A stretch of 24,396 bases of DNA from Rodentolepis nana (taxonomy: Eukaryota; Platyhelminthes; Cestoda; Cyclophyllidea; Hymenolepididae), in NCBI GenBank assembly GCA_900617975.1, contig UZAE01000398.1, positions 1 to 24,396 of the forward strand, in the 5' to 3' direction. Below the pieces are notes generated by a model. The model was not told where the DNA came from and did no database searches. It saw only the letters and a list, made by a program, of their open reading frames with translations. A program made the position numbers and the translations under genes. Shown here one piece after another: positions 11,401 to 23,400 of the stretch (the stretch's first letter is position 1; every line of letters begins with the position of its first letter).

Positions 11401-14400
11401 CAGTGGGGTGAAGGTAGTTTGAAGTGAGATGTCAAATGCTAGTTGATAGACTTTTTGCCGTATGAGTATACGTTGCCCAGGGTGCACCACGTGGAGGTAA
11501 GTCTATCGCACACCCCACAAATACATTGTAATTGACGCTAAAATATGCAGGTAAGAAGGCAAAACTTAATTATTCGCATTCAATAAAATTATGGCCTTAT
11601 TAGCCGGCTCTAGTTAGTGTCGATTGGCTTAAAAGCTTTTCTGTTTCTTTTACCTAAAAGATGTTATGAGCAAAGAGCTAACATTTACGTTTGTTTCACT
11701 CTAGGCACTAAATCGTTCCAATTATGTTTATTTTCTTCTAATCAAATTGCTCACCCAAATTGGGTTAGTCCAGTTAGGGCAGTTATGGCAATGGAAATGT
11801 TTGAAAGTACAAAGTAGAAAAGGGATTGAACCATTCTTCCGTAATATATTTCATGATCTTCCTTTAGAGTTTGAGTACCACCCGAATTTCTGGTTACTTG
11901 TCGATGCATAAAACAGGAACCGATGATGACTCTGGTATCAAATTGAAGTGGGCGCCAAATAGAGCAATGTCTGTGCCTCAAGAGCATGAAGAACAATGGC
12001 AGAAGAAGCGAGTACAGAAGCAACCTCGTCTAAATGGTCAAGATCTCATCAAAAGTACCGAAGATGTATCTAACATCCTGTTTAATGAATCGTAAGTTGT
12101 ACTCTTAATAAATTATTAATGGGAAAACGACTGAATGACAATTATATGGCTCTTAGCGCATCAATTTGGAGATTCCCATTTTTTGAGCAATCAATCTCTT
12201 CGACATAATTTAATTTGTCAATAATGTTTGCGCATAATATTGACAGGCTTATTTTATATTCAACTATTCTCTAGGGATCCTAATAGTGGTGTGCTTTGAA
12301 TGAACAAAAAACTGCTTTTATTAAAACCCGGTTTGCACATAGCATCATTTTTTAACAAATGGCAGGCGTTTTGATAGTTACCATTAGCCCTTTAGTTGAC
12401 TTCGGGCTTCACAGAGGGGAGGAGGAACATCAAAGTGAGAAGAATTCAGGAGGGGGAATAGAAGGGTGTTTCAAAGATGTAAAAGAAACAGACACAAAGG
12501 CTCAGAAAGGGTAAGATGAGTACTGTGGTAGGGGTCGAATATGACATACAGGGGGGGGGGTGATGGTTGTTTGAAGTGAGAAGTCAACTCCCGGTTAATA
12601 GACTTTTTGCCGCATGAGTATACGTTGCCCAAGGTGCACCACGTGGAGGTAAGTCTATCGCACACCCCGCACATAGCATCATATATAGAACAACAAATAT
12701 TGCACCTATTTTTAGGGATTATAAAGTTTACACACGAAACTTCTTATGCATTATGCTTAAAGTACGTCTAAACTGTATTGATTTTATTGAGCGTCAACGT
12801 GGATTGCCATTAATCTAATTAAGAATATATAAGACGGGAGATTCGAAACAATAGACAATTAAGCGGAGTTTGAAAGTAATAACATACTTCTGGAATTAGT
12901 GAGAAGCTGATTAAAATTCTAAAACTAAAACTTTAACCATCTCATACTCCAAGCCGTACCTTTCTCAACGGTTAGTTAATAATGAATGCTCGCCTTGAAA
13001 CTACGTTTGTCTGAACACCTCTGTTTTGACATTCCTTTATTATGGAACGTTTTTTTTTCGTTTTATACTATTGATGGACCATTATTGCATGAGCCAAGTT
13101 ATTTCATGAGCCACATAGCCTTAACGCAATAAGTGCTTTTACTGTGCTCCATTTAAAGTTGATAGAAAATTTAAACGTTAATCAACATTTCTTGCATTTT
13201 AGTAGTTACTGGGACTTTGCGTTGGATATTGACATTAAAAAGGTCGTGTATATACACTGTCACCGACACTGTAAGTATCGCATTTTCCTCACTTTTATGG
13301 TCTTTGGGTATTTAATTAACTATTCCACTATTCAAATGTGTATAAATCTTATATTTAAAGTCTTATTTTTCGCTGTTTAATATAAGTTGTTATTACATTT
13401 TTATAAATATAAGTTATGAATTATTCAGTAAGCAATTTTGATAGTTTTCTTTTCTAAAAATGTCGTTTTCTAATAACAGATCTCTTGCAGTTTTCTTAAT
13501 AGTTTTATTGAGAAAAGGTTTAGATTTTTTAAATTCCTCCCGCACATAGGTAGACATAAATCATCAGTAGGTGTCAAATAAGCGCACTTGTTTGCTACTG
13601 ATTTTTCTGCAGTCGTTTTCATTCTGTCCCGCAAAAAAATAGAAATTGAAGATTGTTTGTATTAAAACCAAACGAATTTATATATATATATATTTTAATT
13701 ATTTTATTAAATTATCTTCGGATATTTGACGTCCATCGCCATATTTTATAAGGCTAATTTATTAATTCTCGATTTAAATTTAAGAAGATGCTGTAAATGT
13801 GATTGTATTGATAACACTAGATGCATCCAAATGAGTACAATAACGCACCACGGAGTTTTCATAAATATAAATGAATTTTTCTCATTAATTTTTACTTTTC
13901 TCTTGGCATTTTGTACCATTAGCGATTGAAATTTATTCAGCCATGTTCTGTGAAAGTTGCCTTTGCTTTTTCCTGCGTATACAAGAAAAGTTGAAGGTGC
14001 TTGCTTTGGTGATTACTGTGAGGGAGTTAGCAAATGAAGGGCCTCATTTACTTGCACTTTATTAATTATTTCACATCGAGTGATTATGTGGGAAATGCAC
14101 TTGGAGAGGCGTCATTTAGACTTTAAGGGGACTTCTTTGACTGCAAGATAGACTTCCTTCAAATAGTTTTGCTATGTGAAATTAAAGGTACTTTATTGCA
14201 GTGGTTATACATTTAAGAAGATTGTTTAGTATGGTAAGTAATCTTATAGTAAAGTGCATTACTAATCTCCTTGAATTTTAGAAATTCATCCTCTAGCAAT
14301 TGGAGTTTAAGATTGAAAGTAGTCTGTTTTCTGAGAGTCTTTTAAAGTAGAGGGCACTTAAAAATTTTCATTAATATTGTGCGAAAATATGCTCAAATGG

Positions 14401-17400
14401 TCCATTTGGCACGTTTAATGACCCAGAATTGACTCCGATTGTTTTTTCTCTTTCCTTCAACTTAATTCGAAGTAATAAATCTACTCCCGTTCTTGTTTTG
14501 CTTATAATAGGGATGTAGCCACTTAATAAACTATTTGTCAATTATATTACCTCTAAAAATAATGAAATAGTTTTATAACGCCCACGTCTACCGTCTATTA
14601 TGCTAACTGTATAACAATACCTAGTAGTGATTAACAAACCTTTGGAAGAAAATATGCTATCAGATACAACATTTCTGCCCAACTGGAGAGTTGAAAGATG
14701 CTATTCCTCCCTTGTACAGCGATGAAGCAGTGGTCAACTTGCATGTCCACCATTTCAGATGGCACGAGGTCACATATTTGGGAAGCCAGGTGCTAAGTTT
14801 ATTCTGATAGATAAAGGGGAGGTAAAATAAGGTTTTCCTAGAATACCATCTTCTGAATTCATTTTAAAGGGTTGTTGATCATTTCCTTAAAGTATTTGAA
14901 GGTTTATCCTTTAATCCAGTTTGGAATTACTATGTCAAATCTAGTGGTTCTATACATCGTTTTATCTGATGTGTTGTGTGGCACCTTCAGAGTATTGCAC
15001 CCTAATCTACCACAGTAACGACCTCTCTTACCCTAGTTAAACTGTCGTTGTCAGTGGTAATGCGATGAGATATGGTTTTTGTTATATTTAGAGAGATTGT
15101 TGTCTTTCTGAGAAGTAAGGTTATTTGTCTTTACAATTTCCGTTTTGTTTCGTCAGTAATTAAATAAGCGCTCTTTTAGTGAAACTCAATTGAGTTACAC
15201 CATTCATTATCTTCAATAATGATAACTTTCGTTTTCTGTTGGTAGGTTGTTTATTTAAAATAGTAGTTACCTTACTGTTAAAATCCATTTTAATTTGGAT
15301 TTTTCATGACTGGTTCAATTGGGTCAGCATTCAAATGACTTGTTTCGTCTACAAGTTAGCATACTTTACGTTCAACAAATAATTGGATCCATAAGAATTG
15401 AATTTTTTCTTGTTAATTAATCGGTAGCTTTCAAGGTATTTATTGTGTTTGTCCATCTACAAAGTGCATCAACTCAGAAGTCTTTAGAAGGCAGATTGGT
15501 GTTATGCTTAACGTCATAATCCAACAGGATATTCTGACGCACAATTATTAAATTAATTTTTCCCTCGTAAATGTTAAAATATCCGGGAAATGAGCACTTG
15601 AACACGCCGTTATTCGTCAATTTCTTGAGACTGTGTCTCTCTATTAATTACTTTATCAAACCGATTAACGCTAAATACCAGATTTCTCTTATCGAAATAT
15701 ATCTACCGTTGTCCTATCTTAAAAGTATTTGATAACCAAGCTGATTCATTTACTATTCCTAACTACTATGGAGACAAACAGCTATCAACACTTCTATGTG
15801 GGCATGAATTTATGAACAAAATTTCTGAAGAAGGACAACACTTACAAAAATACATCAAGATTGGCAAAATTTGAGTGATTTCGAAACAAACTATATCGGA
15901 TTTCATTATTTCTAAAAAACTATTGACCTCGAAAATTCCTATTTATGTTCATTGATTCACTTTGCATAATAGGATGAAAAATTTACAAAAAATCAAATGA
16001 TTTTTTGACTGTTCGTCAGCCATTAGCAACAAGAAATCTGTTAGTATTTTTTATTTTATTTATCGTTTGTTGAATAAATTCGACCAATGTCTAATTTGTT
16101 TTAAATAAGTGCTTTGAGTTCTTTATATAGAATATAATCTTTTTTTGAAGTTCCTATGTTTGTTAGACTTACTTAAAATTGGGCATAGCTTCGACGGTGA
16201 TTCAGTGTTCGACATGTCTGTTTGTTTATCTGCTCTGAAAAAGGTGATGTTATTTTTAAAATAGATTTTATTTAAATTTGAAATTAGTCTTGTGCCATAG
16301 TATTTGTAGCAATAACAATTATAATTGAAATAATAAATTTTTATTTTATTCTCTAAATTCCATTGAGTAATTTTATTACTGGCGCTGACTTGTCTTGTGC
16401 GTTCTTCCTCAGATTTTGATGACTACGGAGGCACAGTGATACTAGTACGCTCCGACGGAGTCCAATATCCCCCTTTGGATTTTCCGACATTTTCTCAGGT
16501 GATCTCCTTTATGCAATGTCTAGAAACCCACCTGGCTCCCAAGGGTTCTCTCAATCCCCCAACAGATGAAGTCAACTGGAATGAGATTAGTGAGTTTACG
16601 CATTCCCCCCCCCCCAATTAAATCGGTCGGATGACTTATCTATTGTTTACGAGTGTCTGATTTGCTCAGGTGCGTGGTAGTGGAGTAAGGCAAATAAACA
16701 GCAAACCATTATCACAATCAAATGTGGCTTTGAATATGAAAGAGAAAATTAAAAGTAATATGTGTCCCTTTCATCCCCACGAAGTCGTGCCAAAGTGAAT
16801 TTCATGCTTAAAATGATAAATCATTCATGAAATCAGCCCTAAGCGTAAGTCATTAAGAAGCTTTCATCCTCCTGATTAGAGTCTTTGGTGATGCGTAGTC
16901 AAAATGCTTCTTTGCAAAGAATTCGAGAACTTCTGACCTACGGCAGTTAATTCGAATGCTAAAGCACATTGGCATTGATCACTAGAGTTGGTAGTTTCCC
17001 CATGAGTCACTCTAAATGCCTTTTATCCAAAACAAATGTTGGATAGTTTTCTCCCTTTCGCAAAACTTTAAAATCTTGCCTTTTTATTCAGTTCCACTTA
17101 CTTTAATAAGGCAATGAAATAATGTGAGTAAGAAAAACGGTTTGTTTTCTCAGACAAAGAAAATTTGCTGATAAAAATGTGAGTTTATCCGTTTTTTGTA
17201 AACTATTAGTTCTATCTCACCGACATTTTTGAAAAATCCGATAATGTAAATGTGTTTTAAACTTGCATACTCAAGAAAACCGTACTTTTGCCAGTTGAAC
17301 GGTCGTGTATATATCGTTTTTTTCTGATTTTCCTGTTTGCCTCATGCCCTCGATGAAGGGTACTAGCGGGGTAAACTTAGCTTAGAAATGGTGCCTAGGG

Positions 17401-20400
17401 GCAGAAAAAAATGAGAAAATTCTTAAATTTAAAGTATAAGTGTTTATCTATTTCACACTTAGTTGTTTAACGGTGCGTGACCACATTCTCACCTTCATAA
17501 ATGCTGTACTTCTAAAGTGATCATCTTCATCATCATTTATTGCGAATAAATAAATCCAAATTATCGAAATATGTTTTCCTCTGAAATCAGCTCTGTAAAT
17601 TAAATGTAACAATTTTAATAAATTAGTTTTTATGATTAATTTGAAATAAAAATAATATTTGCTCCATTTGGTTTTGACCTATTGGTTATCACATGAATGC
17701 TTTCAATCATTTTACCTTTGTGTGATATTTTCCGGAAAACTTTAATTCAACTTGTTCTTAATTTTGATCAAATCTAAAATAGCTATTCAGTCATTTTAAT
17801 TATCTCTTCATTATCAGTCAACTAGTCACTTACAACAAGTGATAAAATTACTTGAAAGCATCCTTATGTGTCCTACTTCCTACCCGATTTTCAAGCTAAG
17901 GGGTGTTTTATTTTTAGTGTATGCTCAAACTGTTCGAATTCGTTTTCATTTCTCCTTAGATTGAGAGGGATGAATGCGTCACAAAGTTTATCGGTGTTTT
18001 TAGGAGTTTAAGAAAGTAGGACTGCCAAAATGACTTTCAAGCATGTATGAGTTCACTGGATAATGAAGCACATAGTTAAAAACGATCTCAGTATATTTGG
18101 TTTATGGCCAAATGAATTGGATACTAATAGGCAATTTAATTCAAATGCGACCAAATTACCATAAAAGGTTCTTAGGGAATAGTCACAACATTGCAATGTC
18201 ACTATTTCAATTTAAAGAATGGCTGACTTCTAAATTTTAATGAAAATATCCAAACGTGAAAAAATAATAAGTAGTTTTTGTATATCCTTGTTAATAACCG
18301 TACTCAATTTAATCTAACAATTTGTTTAAAAATCGTACTTATTAATTAAGCAAATTGAACGATAGAGTGCATAACTTTTAAACGAAATTATGTTGAAGAA
18401 AGTGCTCTTTAACTTGTAATTTTTATTCTTGAAAATCATAGTTACCTATTTTCTCTAACTAAAATTCTAAATAAATGGAATAGGATCACTATGCAATTAA
18501 GGGCTCTCTTCAATAATTGTTATTATTCATCAATCGATATTTCACTGGTAAAATTTTCCTTCATTTGTACTTTAGATTTTTTATTCCATTGTCTGCTTAA
18601 TTTGTGAGCCAATACTTATCTAGCATCGAAAATACAGAAAATGAGTAAATTCTACCAAATTGAAATATATTAATTGAATTAGTTTCAATGAGCTGTGTAA
18701 TTCGAACTAAAGTGTGATTTTTGTCATGAAAAAATTAAAAAGCATCTAATGGCAATAATTGGAAAAGAAACTGGGGAAAAAGGTTCTGAAATGTCAGTGT
18801 TCCTATCTTTTTGTTTCATTAGACTTACTATCAAGACATTAAGTGCTTAGTTTTTTTTTGTTTCCAAACAACTGTAGGACAAATCCAACTTTAAGTACAT
18901 TGAGCTGTGAAATGGGATCGATGCTCTGTCTGGCATTTAATCTCATGACCTAACATTATCCTTATCTTTGTTTCTCTTGAATCAAATTAAGGTGTTTATC
19001 TTCTTTAAATCAGGCAATAATGCAATTGTGCTTCAACGCCTGTTAGTTAACCCTTTCTTTAATTTTTTGCAGCGGGACCAGCCAAAAGTGATTCCACCCC
19101 TGTGTCTCCGACGGAAGACAGTGGGCTGCTACCCTCACCGACGTCTAAAAAACACACTCAATTCTGCTTCCGTATTGACATAGCAGAAACTCTGCCACTT
19201 GTAGTAGGTCGCTCTTTCCCTTCCAGGAAACTTACTTTTATTTGACTCTTGGGGGTTGAACACGAGAGTTATTCCCAAACGTGAGACCCCCAATAAAATT
19301 AGCCATTTTATTTTCAGGAATACAATGAAAGTTTCATTATTAAAATATTGGACGCGGTGCATAGTAATTGGCTTATTACTCAGTTTAAAGTTTAAAAGAA
19401 ATTCTGGTATAGCGTTCATGTTTTGGGTTCTGATAATGTTGGGTACAAGAATTAGTGGTACGTTTCCTTCCTCCGTTTCTATTGGACTGAGAATTGATTA
19501 AGAATTTTTGATGATATTTTGATTAGTGCCGTTTAGTGTCCCTTTTTTTATAAAATGCGAAACATCTAGATCTGCACAATTTTTCATTTAATTATCCACA
19601 TGTAAACAATTAATTAAAGCTGCTACTCTTCACCATCTTAAAGCTTTCTTACGCAAAAATTTGCAATTTTTACATATGTTTTATCACTTTTTTTGCACAC
19701 TTATTAACTTCGAATTGATTGGAAAAAAATGCTTAAATTGTTTTCAGCAATTCCAATTTTTTAACTAATATACCTGAAGTGGCTTGAAAGTGACGTCACG
19801 AGACAACAATATGCGTAAGACTAGGGGGCTACTGTCGGTGATGGATTTACTCACTCATTTTGGCAGGCGGTTTATTGTGCAACCACACTTGAATGAACTA
19901 GGTCGTTAAGCCTCCTTGACAGTGCCTTAATCGGCTGTCTTTTGAAGTGATATTTAATGCCTTTACCGCATTGCATGCAACTTTCATTGCCCTATGAGTT
20001 CGTATTTATCGTCTTGCCCTTCTCGCAGTATTTATAACTCTTACTTTGGTAAGCATCAACTTGAAAGTGAGTAGGGCAAGATGATATTTATTAGTTTGTA
20101 GGCGGGGTGGTGAGAGGAAGAGGAGGAGGATGAGGAGGAGGAGGAGGAGAAGGGGGGGGGTGAAGGGAGTTATGACAGTTAGATAGCCTGTAAACGATAC
20201 TTTTTTGAAACTTTCTTTTAAAATCGGCTTCCCTTATTGCGAAAGAGAAAATGAAGGTATGGCTTGATTTTAAAAAAGCACTTAACATTTAAAGTGGGCT
20301 CTATAAGTGATCCTAGCGTTGAGTTCCTTTGAACTGCTTGATCAAGGAGCATGACGTTGAGGTTTCTCAATGAATACTAAATAGGCGTCTCAAATATTTT

Positions 20401-23400
20401 TAAGGCAAGCGTATTGTATCTTCTTGACTAATAAAATTTTATTGCTAGGAGTCGCGAAAATCCGTGAACTTCTTTCCCTATCTTTTTACCAACGATTTTG
20501 ATAATTTTAGATGCTCGTGTTTTGGTAAATTTGTTCAATCACTACTTATGCTTAGTATTAGTTTTAAAGTACTACTTATTGCATCCTTTTTTGGAAAATT
20601 TCATCGATTATTCTAACAATAATAATGGTTTCGTTACTCTTGTGATAAGCAAAATAAATGGGTCATATTTGAATCCTTGAAATATGAACATCGTTTGACC
20701 CTGCTGCTTTCATCTGTGAACCATTTTTGCCAGATTTGTGAAATTAACATGTCCGATTTCCGTAGATCATGACAGTGGAGTTATAATATGATCTGCATAG
20801 TGTAGAGTTAGAACAGTGTACCTTATTGTGAACTTGATTGCATTGTTTAATATCCCCAGGGTAACATAATCGGAGAATCTTGCAAGTGAGAATATTTTAA
20901 CATACTACCCCGAACACCACTGTTTTTTTTCACTACATCGTTATGCCTATAGATTAGATTGCCTGTGAACTGCACTTTATCACAACGATGGAAATGTAAC
21001 AGGCAGTAATTTCTGCTAAAAGTGCGTCAAAAACTTAAGCAAATGTGCATTCAACTTAACAAATGAAAAAGCCTCTAATTCTATCACTTTTATGTGATAA
21101 TTACAGTTGAAAACATAGTTTTGTTCGCTTCTCAACATCAGGATGCTGAAATAACTTAGGGATCTGTTAATTTACATTATTTCCGCGAACCTTATTCCAA
21201 GACTTCAATTCCTCTCTCTCTCTCTCCCTCTTTCTCACCTTGTATTTTGTGGTTGGCAATTCAAGCGAGAAGCTAATGAGGCCTCAAAATTAAGCACAAT
21301 TTCGCCCGCTCCCTCTAATTGGAACATACTAATTTCTGGCTATGGAATGGACTTAAATAATAAATGCATTTAGTGGTATTGAGTTTAATTTTTTTATATT
21401 TAAGAAACAGGAAACTGGCTTCCGCTTCTTTTCATCAACCCGACGTAGCGGTCCACGTGAGAAGGCTCCTTCCACGGATAACTTGAATAACACTAGCAAA
21501 TCCAGCACCCCTTCTGAAATTCTTCCACAAATCCCTGTCAATGCAATTGATGCATTCTCCAATACCTACCATACAATGCAACAGCAGATACTCACTCGTG
21601 TGTTCAACGGATGTGCGTTTCTTGAATATTGTGCTTTATGTAATCATATGTTACTTAAATGATAGGTAGTACTAAATGATTATTGGAATTAAATATCTAT
21701 TTTTATACCGGGGCTCTTACTTAGGATCGGGGAAGAAATAGTAGCAGTTGTTCATTAATTGCCTAATCATTCTAATTTTCTTTTAAGGGCTCGCATATAC
21801 TCGTTCACTAAATCAAATACGAAATAAGCTTCAAACCCTGGTCTATCCACGATATTTGATGCCGAAACCTCCACCTACTGAACCGGAACCCCTCACAGCA
21901 GATTTCTGGTACAAATTCCGACATTCTGGCGGAAAGGTGCGAATGTTACAACGTGTTTACTACTACCTCTTTTTCTTTGGGCACAATGCTATATAGTGTG
22001 TTTGTGTGTATATGTGAGACAGATAAATGAGCTTGGGTGGATGAAAGCATAAAGTGAAACAGATAAGTATTTGAGCTCAACAACTGAAAATGGGTAAAAA
22101 AAGACTGAAACTCTAAATAGATACCCGGGGGAGGGGTGGGCGAAAATAGGCATCTAATTTAATAACATCACGTTTCTGTTCACAATTTCATTAGTAAGCC
22201 TCATCTGTCAAGTTAGAAAAGGCTTAATTTATGCAACTAAAAAACAGTCAAAACTTTACTCAATCACTGATATATTTAGTAATGAGCATTTTAGGGATGT
22301 TGTCAGTTTTTGTTTATCCAGGATTTCTTCAATTAAATGTTACCTGCTTCTCTTATGTTTAAAGTTTTATTTACAACTAGCTATCATATGAATGGTATTA
22401 AAGGCGTTTAGTAATCAATCTTAGTAGATGTGACCCTTTAGCGGATTGCCGCACTTTGACTTATCCTTGGTAATATCTATGATAAAATCCCCTATTGGGG
22501 GGGGGGAGGCTTTCAAGATTTGCTAGGGCTTTCTCAATGACATAGAGGAAACAGACATGGCACACGTATATTTGTCCGTGTCTAATTGACACTGAGCTTA
22601 GTCATGAAATACACTTTCGGCTGCATTGACCATGCCGTGATTATTGATTGTCGACTGACTGAGAAGTCACTGCACTCGTGACCTCGTTTGCTCCCTACTG
22701 CAATTAACCGCACGTGTTGACGAGGGGATAAGTATCGCGCTGCTCTTTCCAGAATGTTCTAAAGCGCGTGGGGTTCTTTGTTTCAGCCACGTTAGCGCTG
22801 TGCTCCCCCACAAGCATACCAAGCGTTTCCACTCCTAGATGTTTTTTTTAAATTTTGTTTAAAAAAAAGATAAAAAAGTACGGTCTTCATAATTGGTTGA
22901 CGACATCATATAAATCAAATAGCACCTTTTTCTAATTAATTCACTCTCATCGAGCTACTCGTTATAAACTTAAATAATATCATTAATTAATTAACATAAT
23001 TATTAATTTATTTTTTATCCCAAATGGCAGGCGTTTTGATAGCTAACATTAGTCCTTTAGTTGACTTCAGGCCTCACAGAGGGGAAGGAACACCAAAGTG
23101 AGAAAAAAGTCGAGAGTAAGTGGGGGGGGGGGACAGAAGAGTGTTTCAGAGTTGTAAAAGAGATAGGCACAAAGGTAGAAAAAAAGGTGTGTTGAGTACT
23201 GTGAAAATAGTCGAATATGACACAGTGGGGTGATGGTAGTTTGAAGTCAGAAGTAAACTGACAGTTAATAGACTTTTTCGCTGTATGAGTATACATTGCC
23301 CAGGGTGCCCCACATGGAGGTAAGTCTATTGCGCACCCAATTTTAACAAAAATCATTTGATGTATGCCTTCAAATAGCTGGTTCTTTTTATGGTTCGCAT

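Larger units (their letters stand above)
19204..21410 (+). other. SGSM intron f (2.2 kb, phase 0)
   Basis: GTAGGT...AAACAG. Contains a TGACGTCA palindrome (19791-19798), a possible 20-base microexon (20029-20048), a purine tract (20112-20160) and a CT-rich microsatellite (21211-21236). Nothing else recognised. Confidence 0.75.

Noticed and set aside
12580..12668. tRNA gene or tRNA-derived head in the SINE-like element
   Set aside because: No acceptor, D or T stem pairing could be drawn, and the box B-like TTCGACTAC lacks a properly placed box A.
19256..19501. 81-codon + strand open frame after exon f
   Set aside because: No SGSM or other family match and no need for it: exons f and g already join in phase.
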